A stretch of 25,176 bases of DNA from JAZMZS01 sp045120955 (GTDB lineage Bacteria; Bacillota; Clostridia; Oscillospirales; CAG-272). Position numbers and translations under genes: made by a program. Positions within the stretch are counted from its first letter, which is position 1. Each line of letters opens with the position of its first letter. The notes under the pieces were generated by a model, which saw nothing but the letters and a program-made list of their open reading frames with translations, was not told the origin of the DNA and made no database searches. Where the stretch lies: contig JBGVFH010000054.1 in the NCBI GenBank assembly GCA_045120955.1, positions 1 to 25,176 of the forward strand, read 5' to 3'. Below are positions 8,410-15,911 of this stretch, in pieces.

Positions 8410-8975
8410 AATCTTACCTCTCGGTCATTTATATTTTCTTTGCGCTTTTTTAAAGCGGACAAAAATTCATCCGCATCACTTCGCTGCTTGAAAATGACTA
8501 TGTTTTTATTAGGATATTTCCCGAGCAATTCTGTGATAACGGGTCTGCTCTTCGAGTTGTAGCTCTTGATAAAAGAAATAAACTCCTCATCCTCGTGCTC
8601 AGGGTCTTCTGTCCACGGCATATCCGAACGCGGCTTTCCCGCTCTCTCCCTCACTCCCGCAAGACATATATCAAGCGGATAATCAAGAAAGAAAACCGTG
8701 TCGCATTTTTCCAGACGAAGCTGCATCGTTGAGCCGTAATTGCCGTCAATTATCCACTTCTCCGATGCCATGGCATGTCTGAGCCTTTGATGAAAAACAT
8801 CCTTTGGCACTGGCGTTTTATCCTCGTTCCAGTAGAGCATATCCATATGATACAGCGGCAAGCCCGTTATTTTGTGAAGTTCTCTGGAAAACACGCTTTT
8901 TCCGCTTCCGGGGCAACCAATAACGATTATTTTTTTGTATACGGGTGCTTTGCCCTTGAAATCATTGCTTATCAT
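8406..8975 (-). CDS. P-loop nucleoside/adenylate-kinase-like protein (FlaR/topology-modulation type)
   Basis: 189 residues. Walker A GCPGSGKS is at residues 20-27. It is followed by the short-kinase pattern LPLYHMDMLYW, the KWIIDGNYGST motif and a Walker-B-like DTVFFLDYP, which are the signatures of proteins usually named DNA topology modulation protein FlaR or adenylate kinase-like. The ATG overlaps the SDR stop codon by 4 nt at one end, and its own stop overlaps the GNAT start by 4 nt at the other. The molecular substrate of this family is not established; an NTP-dependent small-molecule or nucleotide kinase is the likely class. Confidence 0.85.
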   Translation of the reverse strand: MISNDFKGKAPVYKKIIVIGCPGSGKSVFSRELHKITGLPLYHMDMLYWNEDKTPVPKDVFHQRLRHAMASEKWIIDGNYGSTMQLRLEKCDTVFFLDYPLDICLAGVRERAGKPRSDMPWTEDPEHEDEEFISFIKSYNSKSRPVITELLGKYPNKNIVIFKQRSDADEFLSALKKRKENINDREVRL

Positions 8976-9862
8976 ATTTTATACCTGTCAAGCTCAGCAA
9001 ACACACGTTCCGCAGTCTCTCCGATAAATCTGCGCTCCTCACAAGTGCAGGTCCTCAACAGCTTCTTTTTGGGCAAGCCCCACACGTCAAATATTCTCGG
9101 TCCTATCCATTCGCACTCTCGGCAAGAGTCGAATACTCCGCAAAGCACCGACAAGCACGCCTTTCTGGGCTTCATAAATATTACCTTCATCGGATGCTTT
9201 ATCAATGCAAAGATCGCCCTCGGATAATGTGCCGTTATATTCGTAAAGCTGATACCCGGATGGGTAACGCTCAAGCTGACATCACGCTCATATTTGAAAA
9301 GCTCATACAGCGAGAACATCAGATACCGCTTTGCGTTTCCGTAAACCTTAGAGGCTTGCTTCCTTGTGTGAAAATCAATATCGTCAGCATCCGCTTTTGA
9401 ATAATTGTGTGCGATACTGCCGACTACCACCACCCTGCCCCGCACCTCTCTGAGCTTCGGCAGGAGCTTTTTAATAATGTAATACGGGGATGCAAAATTT
9501 ATCTGAAACACGTTGTCAAGACCGCTTGTGCATATATGCCTCGGTATGCTGTAGGCTCCCGCATTGTGAATAAAAATATCGGGAGGCTCCGACAAAAGTG
9601 CCTCTGTAGCAGAGTATACCGATCGGATATCTTCAAGGTCGGCATGAATACATTTGACACAAGCTCCGTCAAATTCACGCAAAAGCTCATCTCTGAACGC
9701 CTCCGAGCGCACGGTGTTTCTATCCATGAGAATCAAGGAAGCTCCGATCCCCGCCAAATATCGGCACAGCTCCCGCCCGAGTCCCCCTGTACTTCCTGTA
9801 ACGGCAACTGTTTTTGTTTTCAGCGAGCAGGTGTTTCGCTCTAACCATTTTTGTATATTCAT
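8972..9862 (-). CDS. Short-chain dehydrogenase/reductase (SDR)
   Basis: 296 residues from the preferred ATG at 9862, which has AAAGGT 7 nt upstream; an in-frame TTG at 9877 overlaps that site and is less likely. Classical-SDR motifs: TGSTGGLG (about 22-29) for NAD(P) binding, NAG (about 100-102), catalytic Ser149, and Tyr174-x-x-x-Lys178 in YGNAK. The C-terminal part is longer than in minimal SDRs and carries several Cys (CRECE, CTCEE), reminiscent of the retinol-dehydrogenase-like/extended group. First gene of a three-gene operon with the kinase and GNAT genes. Substrate unknown. Confidence 0.9.
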   Translation of the reverse strand: MNIQKWLERNTCSLKTKTVAVTGSTGGLGRELCRYLAGIGASLILMDRNTVRSEAFRDELLREFDGACVKCIHADLEDIRSVYSATEALLSEPPDIFIHNAGAYSIPRHICTSGLDNVFQINFASPYYIIKKLLPKLREVRGRVVVVGSIAHNYSKADADDIDFHTRKQASKVYGNAKRYLMFSLYELFKYERDVSLSVTHPGISFTNITAHYPRAIFALIKHPMKVIFMKPRKACLSVLCGVFDSCRECEWIGPRIFDVWGLPKKKLLRTCTCEERRFIGETAERVFAELDRYKI

Positions 9863-9909
9863 AACCAGACCTTTCAAATAAATCTCGGAGCAGCATTTTT
9901 TCTACATAT

Positions 9910-9938
9910 ATTCTATCACAAGCACATTAAAATTTCAA
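9910..9938 (-). promoter_or_regulatory. Promoter of the SDR-kinase-GNAT operon
   Basis: Reading leftward: -35 TTGAAA (9933-9938), 17-nt spacer, -10 TAGAAT (9910-9915). The predicted start gives a leader of about 40 nt before the SDR ATG. A competing TTGACA further upstream has no good -10 at 17 nt. Confidence 0.65.
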
Positions 9939-10096
9939 CACCGCCGCTGAATATCGACATACTGCAAAAAGCGGGCAGTGTGTCAAGGAAAACATGGTTT
10001 GCAATGCCCGCCTTTATCCTCTCTCCTATCGTTGTTTTTCTGTTACAAAAGCATTGCAAAACGGCAAGCGACGATCCGTGCAATTTCCTATGCGAC

Positions 10097-10130
10097 AAAA
10101 ACGGCGGATGAAAAACCATCCGCCGTTTTT
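10097..10130 (-). terminator. Terminator of the feo operon (possibly bidirectional)
   Basis: A perfect 14-bp stem, 10097-10110 with 10117-10130 (core CGGCGGATG), has a 6-nt loop and ends in T5 on both strands. It starts 4 nt after the stop codon of the last feo gene. Confidence 0.9.
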
Positions 10131-10134
10131 ACTT

Positions 10135-10305
10135 TTAATGCTTGTGGCAGGAGCCGTTCATAGGGCAGCCGCCGCACGAACCGCCACAGGAGGATCTGCC
10201 TTTTTTCTTGTCTTTGATCATGCTGATTATTGCAACAGCAACGACCAAAACAACTATAAGACACACAACTATAGTAGCAATATTTTGCGCTATCCAAACA
10301 AACAT
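10135..10305 (-). CDS. FeoB-associated Cys-rich membrane protein
   Basis: A 56-residue ORF. One transmembrane helix (about residues 9-30, rich in Val/Ile/Ala) is followed by a basic K-D-K-K-K-G-R stop-transfer and a Cys-rich tail with C-G-G-S-C-G-G-C-P and a final C-H-K-H. This matches the FeoB_associated family (PF12669) in size and layout. AGGAGG lies 10 nt before the ATG. It sits 46 bp after feoB and directly before the operon terminator. The tail would face the cytoplasm and may help deliver or sense Fe(II) at FeoB, or act like FeoC; this role is inferred from position and composition. Confidence 0.88.
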   Translation of the reverse strand: MFVWIAQNIATIVVCLIVVLVVAVAIISMIKDKKKGRSSCGGSCGGCPMNGSCHKH

Positions 10306-10351
10306 CCCAAAAACGCCTCCTTTTAGTTTTATTTAAAAACTATTCGCTTTC

Positions 10352-12757
10352 TTATTTTACCACAACTTTTTTAGTGAGCTTTGTCGCTTCCTTATAGGGC
10401 TTTACAAGCATATATATCATGCCTGCAATAACCGCTTCTGCAGCGATAAGTCCGATCACATTCATGCCGCCTGTAAATACAGAGCCTATCTGATAAATAA
10501 CAAGCGCTACTGCGTAAGCAAACAGACACTGGTATGCTATTGCAAATGCAGTCCACTTTCCGGAGTTCATCTCTCTTCTGATAGCACCCATAGCCGCAAA
10601 GCAAGGAGCACAAAGAAGATTGAATGCAAGGAAGGAATATGCTGAAAGCTGAGTCATACCCTCAAAGTCAAGAACACCGAATACGCCTACGACCTCTTCT
10701 TTTGCAACAAGTCCCATGATGGTTGCGATAGCTGCTCTGATATTGTCAAATCCGAGAGGAGCGAATATCCAGCAGATTGCACCGCCGATAATGCCGAGGA
10801 TGCTGTTTTCAAGTTCCATTTCAGGGTCGAAGACAAACGCACCGTCAACCATTCCGAACACCGAACCTGCCCAAATAATAATAGAGGAAAGAAGAATAAT
10901 AGTGCCCGCCTTCTTTATAAAGGACCAGCCGCGCTCCCACATTGAGCGAAGAACATTGCTGACTGTAGGCCAATGATATGCGGGAAGCTCCATAACGAAA
11001 GGAGCGGGATCACCTGCAAACATCTTTGTTTTCTTGAGCATAATGCCCGAGATAACGATTGCCGCAATTCCAAGGAAGTATGCGGAAGGAGCTACCCACC
11101 ATGCACCGTCAAAGAGTGCTGTTGCGATAAGAGCAATTATAGGAAGCTTTGCTCCGCAGGGGATAAATGTCGTTGTCATAATGGTCATACGGCGGTCACG
11201 CTCGTTTTCGATAGTACGTGAAGCCATAACACCGGGAACACCGCATCCCGTACCTATAAGCATAGGAATGAAGGATTTACCCGAAAGACCGAACTTACGG
11301 AAAATTCTGTCCATAACAAATGCCACGCGAGCCATGTATCCGCAAGCCTCAAGGAATGCAAGGAGAATAAAGAGTACGAGCATCTGAGGTACAAAGCCGA
11401 GAACCGCACCTACACCGCCTACTATACCGTCAAGAACAAGTCCGCTGAGCCACTCGGGAGTACCTGAGAGAGGTCCTTCTAACAGAGCGGGGATACCGGG
11501 AACCCATACGCCGTATTCGGAAGGATCCGGAACGCCCTCTGCTTCTTCGCCGAGAGCTGCGTCATACATTTCGGATATGTCGTATCCCTTGTCAGCGAGA
11601 GAGTCACCGTAAGAGCCATACGCTTCGTCAAACGCACCAAAGTCACCGTCGGCTATACCTGCCTGAATATCATCGGCTCCTGTAACGCCTGCCTCTGCCG
11701 CTGCATCAACGATCGCTTTCATCTCGTCAGACCATACGTTCGTCTCAGCATATTCGTTCATTGCATCGTCGTAATCTGATGTACCTATACCAAACAGATG
11801 CCAACCGTCGCCGAACACACCGTCGTTTGCCCAGTCTGTAACTATAGTACCGACCGTTGATACGGATATGTAATATACAAGAAACATTATGATAGCGAAT
11901 ATCGGAAGAGCCGCTATTCTGTTAGTAACGACCTTGTCGATCTTATCCGAGGTCGTGAGCTTACCTGCTTTCTTTTTCTTGTAAGATGCCTTCATAAGAG
12001 ATGCAATGTACACATATCTCTCGTTTGTGATAATGCTCTCAGCATCATCGTCAAGCTCTGCCTCAACAGCCTTTATATCCTCTTCAATATGATCAAGAAC
12101 ATTCTGAGAAAGCTTGAGCTGTTCGAGCACCTTGTCGTCACGCTCGAATATCTTGATAGCGTACCAACGCTGCTGCTCGGAAGGCATATCATGTACCGCA
12201 GCCTCCTCTATATGAGCAAGTGCGTGCTCTACCGTGCCTGAGAAAGTATGCATCGGAACTGTTTTTGTGTTCTTTGCGGCGTCGATCGCAGCCTCTGCCG
12301 CCTCTGTGAGTCCCGTACCTTTAAGTGCGGATATCTCAACTATCTTACATCCGAGCTGTCTTGAAAGCTCAGCAACATTTATCTTATCTCCGTTTTTCTC
12401 TACAACATCCATCATGTTGATAGCAATGACGACCGGAATACCAAGCTCTGTAAGCTGAGTCGTAAGATAAAGATTTCTCTCGAGGTTCGTACCGTCAACA
12501 ATGTTAAGTATCGCATCGGGACGCTCGCCTATAAGATAGTTACGAGCAACGACCTCCTCAAGAGTATAAGGGGAAAGTGAATAAATACCGGGAAGGTCGG
12601 TGATAACGACACCATCGTGCTTTTTAAGCTTACCCTCCTTTTTCTCAACCGTAACTCCGGGCCAGTTTCCTACGAACTGGTTTGAGCCGGTAAGGGCATT
12701 GAACAATGTGGTCTTACCACAGTTCGGGTTACCCGCAAGAGCAATTCTCAAATTCAT
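10352..12757 (-). CDS. feoB: Ferrous iron transport protein B (FeoB)
   Basis: 801 residues, slightly longer than usual. The N-terminal G-protein domain has G1 GNPNCGKT (9-16), G3 DLPG (54-57) and G4 NMMD (114-117), followed by a GDI-like helical region (about 170-270). The membrane part begins near residue 282 and contains the two Gate motifs, including GTGCGVPGVMASRT with its conserved Cys, plus FIPCGAKLPI. It transports Fe(II) into the cytoplasm, driven or gated by GTP hydrolysis. An acidic insertion of about 95 residues (about 321-416) lies in the loop after the first membrane segment. AAAGGA is 9 nt before the ATG. It is preceded by two feoA genes and followed by the Cys-rich partner. Confidence 0.97.
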   Translation of the reverse strand: MNLRIALAGNPNCGKTTLFNALTGSNQFVGNWPGVTVEKKEGKLKKHDGVVITDLPGIYSLSPYTLEEVVARNYLIGERPDAILNIVDGTNLERNLYLTTQLTELGIPVVIAINMMDVVEKNGDKINVAELSRQLGCKIVEISALKGTGLTEAAEAAIDAAKNTKTVPMHTFSGTVEHALAHIEEAAVHDMPSEQQRWYAIKIFERDDKVLEQLKLSQNVLDHIEEDIKAVEAELDDDAESIITNERYVYIASLMKASYKKKKAGKLTTSDKIDKVVTNRIAALPIFAIIMFLVYYISVSTVGTIVTDWANDGVFGDGWHLFGIGTSDYDDAMNEYAETNVWSDEMKAIVDAAAEAGVTGADDIQAGIADGDFGAFDEAYGSYGDSLADKGYDISEMYDAALGEEAEGVPDPSEYGVWVPGIPALLEGPLSGTPEWLSGLVLDGIVGGVGAVLGFVPQMLVLFILLAFLEACGYMARVAFVMDRIFRKFGLSGKSFIPMLIGTGCGVPGVMASRTIENERDRRMTIMTTTFIPCGAKLPIIALIATALFDGAWWVAPSAYFLGIAAIVISGIMLKKTKMFAGDPAPFVMELPAYHWPTVSNVLRSMWERGWSFIKKAGTIILLSSIIIWAGSVFGMVDGAFVFDPEMELENSILGIIGGAICWIFAPLGFDNIRAAIATIMGLVAKEEVVGVFGVLDFEGMTQLSAYSFLAFNLLCAPCFAAMGAIRREMNSGKWTAFAIAYQCLFAYAVALVIYQIGSVFTGGMNVIGLIAAEAVIAGMIYMLVKPYKEATKLTKKVVVK

Positions 12758-12780
12758 AACAAATTATCCTTTCTATATGC

Positions 12781-12798
12781 GGTTAGCATTAGCTAACC
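12781..12798. promoter_or_regulatory. Perfect 18-bp dyad between feoA and feoB
   Basis: GGTTAGC-ATTA-GCTAACC, perfectly symmetric, 23 bp before the feoB start. The same arms with a different 4-nt centre occur at the feo promoter (13391-13407), which suggests a protein-binding site; in mRNA it could also fold as a 7-bp tetraloop hairpin ahead of the feoB ribosome site. A weak GGGG/CCCC hairpin followed by a T-rich tract on the minus strand (12803-12829) lies just upstream and might attenuate read-through. Confidence 0.55.
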
Positions 12799-12845
12799 TA
12801 CAGCTTAAAAAATACAGGGGGAGTTCCCCAATTAAGGTGTCGGGT

Positions 12846-13067
12846 TTATTCAACCTCTATCATTTCGGCATCTGCCATACGGATCGATAGCTCGTATCCG
12901 CGTACCGTAACCTCGATAGGGTCACCGAGAGGAGCTACCTTGCGAACATGTACCTCTACTCCTTTTGTCATGCCCATATCCATGATACGGCGTTTTACAG
13001 CTCCCTCGCCGTGAAGCTTTACGACCTTGACGGTCTCACCGATCTTTACCTGTCTGAGCGTCTTCAT
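12846..13067 (-). CDS. feoA: FeoA domain protein (second of two)
   Basis: 73 residues with the SH3-like FeoA fold: G-E-x-V-K-V-V opening, RRIMDMGMTKG turn, V-x-V-x-x-x-A-P-L-G-D-P and a final V-R-G-Y-E-L-S-I-R strand. FeoA proteins are small cytoplasmic partners of FeoB needed for Fe(II) uptake. AGGAGG lies 8 nt before the ATG. It is 46 bp downstream of the other feoA and 88 bp upstream of feoB. Of the two copies this one has the canonical APLGDP turn, so it is the more likely FeoB partner. Confidence 0.92.
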   Translation of the reverse strand: MKTLRQVKIGETVKVVKLHGEGAVKRRIMDMGMTKGVEVHVRKVAPLGDPIEVTVRGYELSIRMADAEMIEVE

Positions 13068-13113
13068 CCAAAAATCCTCCTAAAATATATTTGCACAGAA
13101 ATTTATATAAAAA

Positions 13114-13326
13114 TCATACCATGATTCTGCGTGCCATCTCTTCGCTTATTGCAATACGGGATTCCTTGACATTTACGATCACATTTCCGCCGAGCTTGCT
13201 GATTACCGTGACTGTAGCGCCTACGACAAATCCAAGGTCCTCAAGGTGTTTTTTCACCTCGGAATTACCCCCGATCCTCATAATCGTATTATCTTCTCCG
13301 ATGTCTGTAAGTGTAAGCGGTCTCAT
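13114..13326 (-). CDS. feoA: FeoA domain protein (first of two)
   Basis: 70 residues of the same fold as its neighbour but clearly diverged. It has D-I-G-E opening, VKKHLEDLGFVVGATVTVI and a final S-R-I-A-I-S-E-E-M-A-R-R-I strand. The conserved APLGDP turn is replaced by KLGGN. GAGGG lies 6 nt before the ATG. It is the first gene of the feo operon. Two different FeoA proteins ahead of one FeoB is a recurrent clostridial layout; whether both bind FeoB is unknown. Confidence 0.9.
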   Translation of the reverse strand: MRPLTLTDIGEDNTIMRIGGNSEVKKHLEDLGFVVGATVTVISKLGGNVIVNVKESRIAISEEMARRIMV

Positions 13327-13390
13327 GTTAATCCCTCACTTTATATAACTGATATTATACTTTCAGTTGTATCAGTTGCCGCAATCAATA

Positions 13391-13442
13391 GTTAGCCCTC
13401 GCTAACCTTATCTATAATACCCTATTTTCCTCTATTTGTCAA
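13391..13442 (-). promoter_or_regulatory. feo operon promoter with dyad operator at the start site
   Basis: Reading leftward: perfect -35 TTGACA (13437-13442), 17-nt spacer, -10 TATTAT (13414-13419). Seven nt further on is the dyad GGTTAGC-GAGG-GCTAACT (about 13391-13407), over the expected +1. A repressor there would control the whole feo operon. The half-site GGTTAG/CTAACC resembles DtxR/IdeR-type operators, but the spacing differs. The leader also holds an 8-bp inverted repeat (13347-13354 with 13370-13377). Confidence 0.65.
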
Positions 13443-13613
13443 TATGTTTTATTGAAAAAAATTGTTATATTTTGTGATTTGTAGGTATGCTTAAATCATA
13501 CACAAAATGAGCGTTTCTCTGTTGTGCAAAAACACATCATACCGCTTGCTTATGCATCTCGTCGGACAGCGAGCAGTCAAGTTTACGGCTTATATTGTTT
13601 ATATATTCTTACC
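13443..13613. other. Gene-free stretch between the feo promoter and the surface-protein terminator
   Basis: The gene-free gap runs from 13327 to 13694. Outside the feo promoter/operator and the terminator at 13614-13666 it is AT-rich with only a short GTATG/CATAC repeat near 13483-13500. No gene with a ribosome site was seen. Confidence 0.5.
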
Positions 13614-13666
13614 AAAAACTGCTGAGGGGAAAAGCCTTTTATCAAAGGCCTTTCCCCTCGGCAGTT
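13614..13666 (-). terminator. Terminator of the arabinan/surface-protein operon
   Basis: A long hairpin of about 22 bp (13617-13639 with 13644-13666, core GAGGGGAAA / TTTCCCCTC) is followed on the minus strand by TTTTTGG. It begins 28 bp after the stop of the last surface-protein gene. Confidence 0.85.
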
Positions 13667-13694
13667 ATATTATTTGGTTGTTGTTATTTGGTAA

Positions 13695-14780
13695 TTATTC
13701 AGCCTTTTTCTTTTTAACAACTACAACAATCACAACTGCAACTACAGCTACTGCTGCAACAGCTACGATAATCCAAACGATAGTGTTGTTATTGTCTGCT
13801 TCGTCTGTTTTTGTTGTATCGGCTGCGGTTGTGCTGTCAGCCTTCTTTGTTGTTTCGTCAGCCTTCTTTGTTGTCTCCTCGGCTTTCTTTGTTGTTTCGT
13901 CAGCCTTGTCTGTCGTGTCTTCAACCTTTTCGGTCGTCTCGGGAGCTGTCGTCTCTTCTTCTACTACAACATTGTTGACGATAACTGCACCTGTTTCGTC
14001 CGCAACGATACCCTTGAAGCTTGCAAATGCATCAGCTGTGATCTTGCCGCCGTCAACAAGAGCCTTGTCGATTATGATCGTGCCCTCGCCTGTATAAGCC
14101 GAAAAGCCTACCTGATGGAGGAATGCATAACCGCCTTTATCAACATTGAGCGTGGGGTTTACGGAGTTTGTTGCGTAATTATCGATATTTGCCTCTGCCA
14201 TGTTGCAGAATTCAACACCGTCAGCGATAACGAGATTTGCACCATCAGCTACGCTCATTGTAAATGAAGCGCCTCTTACGAGAATGTCTATATCGTCAAA
14301 AATATAGTCGCCCGCAAAAGTAATGGTCTTGTTTTTATCGCCTATGAACGTACCTCTCTGAGATCCATTGCCTGATTTATCTTCGTTGTAGATCTCGTTG
14401 GATCTGTAGTCTTCACTGCCAACAACAGCGGTTATAAGAATGGGTGAGGTTGCCTTCTGAAAAGTATATGCGGTACCTATATAAGCTCTTGCAACAGAAA
14501 CGATAGTACCACCGCTCGGTACCAAAGACAATACTCCGACATCGCCAAATCCGCCCCAAGTTGATTTTGCCTTGTCCCAAGACTTACCGTCGTTTGAGTC
14601 TGTCGGCTTTGAGCCGTCATCATATACTATTGAAGCAGGATGCGCATAATAGCCTACTGCGGTCGTGTTTGTAAGTGTAGGCTCAGCCGGTACGGTGATC
14701 GTCTCGGCTGCGTTTGCAAAAACTGCGAAGGGCATAACCATAAGAGCTGCTAAAATCAAAGATAAAAATTTCTTTTTCAT
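13695..14780 (-). CDS. Secreted beta-helix-like surface protein with C-terminal membrane anchor (paralog 1)
   Basis: 361 residues. Signal peptide 1-24 (Lys-rich start, hydrophobic core, F-A-N-A-A cleavage). Residues about 45-240 begin with a D-G-S-K-P-T-D-S-N-D-G-K-S-W motif like the start of DUF1565/pectate-lyase-like beta-helices, then repeated short beta strands (SFTMSVADGANLVIADGVEF). A Thr/Lys/Glu-rich stalk (about 272-325) contains repeats of T-T-K-K-A-D/E-E. It ends in a long hydrophobic helix and K-K-K-K-A-E; no LPXTG-like motif is seen, so it is probably membrane-anchored. It is 57 bp downstream of its paralog, with a similar AAGGAG leader. Function not recognised; the context suggests a role in arabinan binding or cell-surface display. 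Confidence 0.8.
   Translation of the reverse strand: MKKKFLSLILAALMVMPFAVFANAAETITVPAEPTLTNTTAVGYYAHPASIVYDDGSKPTDSNDGKSWDKAKSTWGGFGDVGVLSLVPSGGTIVSVARAYIGTAYTFQKATSPILITAVVGSEDYRSNEIYNEDKSGNGSQRGTFIGDKNKTITFAGDYIFDDIDILVRGASFTMSVADGANLVIADGVEFCNMAEANIDNYATNSVNPTLNVDKGGYAFLHQVGFSAYTGEGTIIIDKALVDGGKITADAFASFKGIVADETGAVIVNNVVVEEETTAPETTEKVEDTTDKADETTKKAEETTKKADETTKKADSTTAADTTKTDEADNNNTIVWIIVAVAAVAVVAVVIVVVVKKKKAE
14107..14321 (-). repeat. 215-bp near-identical block, copy 1 (in surface paralog 1)
   Basis: Pairs with 15145-15359. Direct comparison gives five differences in 215 bp, all at third codon positions, so the encoded residues are identical. Flanking parts of the two genes are much more diverged. 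This suggests recent gene conversion or strong constraint on the shared core. Confidence 0.85.
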
Positions 14781-14837
14781 AATAAAACTCCTTAAAATTT
14801 TTTAATATTCAAAAAATTTAAACCGGTTTGTACTTTT

Positions 14838-15806
14838 TCAGTTTTCTCTCTTCTTTTTAGCTACTGCGAACGATGCAACAATCGCAACACTGAGAGCGGC
14901 AAGAGCTGCAAAAACAACTGTCATGTCGCCTGTAGTGGGGTTGTCAGTAGGAGCTGTTGTCGTAGCCTCTGCCGCCGTTGTGCTGCCAGAAGCTGTTGTA
15001 TCGGTTGTAGTTGTGCTGTCGGTCGTATCAGCTTCTGCCTTTACATATACGACAGTACCAGCGTAATTTGCAAGAAGAGGCTCTACCTCCGACTTGAGAG
15101 CTTCGTCGATAACAAGAGTTCCCTCTCCGGTGTAAGCTGAAAATCCTACCTGATGGAGGAATGCATAACCACCTTTATCTACATTGAGCGTGGGGTTTAC
15201 AGAGTTTGTTGCGTAATTATCGATATTTGCCTCTGCCATGTTGCAGAATTCAACACCGTCAGCGATAACGAGATTTGCACCATCAGCTACGCTCATTGTA
15301 AATGATGCGCCTCTTACAAGAATGTCTATATCGTCAAAAATATAGTCGCCCGCAAAAGTGATGATGTTGTTACTGCCTATGAACGTACCTCTCTGAGAGC
15401 CATTGTCTGATTTATCTTCGTTGTAGATCTCATTTGATCTGTAATCCTTGTCTCCTATTACTGCGGTAATAAGTATAGGAGAGGTTGCCTTCGGAAAAGT
15501 ATAGTCGATACCTACATAAGCTCTTCCTATAGAAACGATCGTGCCTCCGTCCTTTACGACAGACATCGTACCCTTTCCGTTAAAAGCACCCCAGTTCGCC
15601 TTTGCCTTATCCCATGACAGGCCATCGTTTGTGTCCGAGGGTTTTGTTCCGTCTTCATATTCTATTGATTTGGGGTTAGCGTTATATACAACGGTATTTG
15701 ATGTAAGCACAGGCTCAGCAGGAACATTATCTGCTGCGTTTGCAAAAACTGCAAACGGAACTGCCATGAGAGCAGCCAAAGCCAAAGAAATCAATTTCCT
15801 TTTCAT
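14838..15806 (-). CDS. Secreted beta-helix-like surface protein with NPTTG sorting-type signal (paralog 2)
   Basis: 322 residues. Signal peptide 1-24 (F-A-N-A-A cleavage). The same beta-helix-like ectodomain as its neighbour follows, with an 82-residue stretch identical between them and an N-terminal region only moderately similar. A Thr/Ser/Ala-rich stalk (about 255-288) leads to N-P-T-T-G (289-293), a hydrophobic helix and K-K-K-R-E-N, i.e. a non-canonical LPXTG-type sortase signal likely to be attached to the wall. AAGGAG precedes the ATG. It lies 105 bp after the solute-binding lipoprotein gene and before paralog 1, so it probably belongs to the arabinan operon. Ligand and function are unknown. 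Confidence 0.8.
   Translation of the reverse strand: MKRKLISLALAALMAVPFAVFANAADNVPAEPVLTSNTVVYNANPKSIEYEDGTKPSDTNDGLSWDKAKANWGAFNGKGTMSVVKDGGTIVSIGRAYVGIDYTFPKATSPILITAVIGDKDYRSNEIYNEDKSDNGSQRGTFIGSNNIITFAGDYIFDDIDILVRGASFTMSVADGANLVIADGVEFCNMAEANIDNYATNSVNPTLNVDKGGYAFLHQVGFSAYTGEGTLVIDEALKSEVEPLLANYAGTVVYVKAEADTTDSTTTTDTTASGSTTAAEATTTAPTDNPTTGDMTVVFAALAALSVAIVASFAVAKKKREN
15145..15359 (-). repeat. 215-bp near-identical block, copy 2 (in surface paralog 2)
   Basis: Partner of 14107-14321 at an offset of 1038 bp, same orientation; five synonymous differences. As a direct repeat it is also a possible site for recombination that would fuse the two genes. Confidence 0.85.
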
Positions 15807-15840
15807 AAAAAATCTCCTTAAAATTCCAAATTGAATTCAT

Positions 15841-15886
15841 AGCACTTTAGCTTGTAATTTCGTTTGCCGAAATTACAAGCAGTGCT
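15841..15886 (-). other. Hairpin between solute-binding lipoprotein and surface-protein genes
   Basis: A perfect 13-bp stem (15850-15862 with 15868-15880) is extended by a 6-bp outer stem AGCACT/AGTGCT after a 3-nt bulge. On the minus strand no T-run follows, so it looks more like an mRNA-stabilising or attenuating hairpin inside an operon than a full terminator. Confidence 0.55.
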
Positions 15887-15911
15887 GTTTGATTTTCTGT
15901 TCGTGCAATAA

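Noticed and set aside
9971..10011. GCGGGCA/TGCCCGC inverted repeat between SDR promoter and feo terminator
   Set aside because: Only 7 bp with a 27-nt loop and no T-run; too weak to call a terminator or RNA.
10088..10297. 69-residue minus-strand Cys-rich ORF
   Set aside because: Out-of-frame shadow of the FeoB-associated protein; it runs into the terminator and has no ribosome site.
12781..12798. Calling the feo dyads a DtxR/IdeR box
   Set aside because: Half-sites are similar but the centre is 6 rather than 1 nt between GGTTAG and CTAACC, so the regulator is left open.
13507..14097. 196-residue plus-strand ORF rich in Thr/Val/Ser
   Set aside because: Shadow of the repeat stalk of surface paralog 1 on the other strand, and it runs through that gene's terminator.
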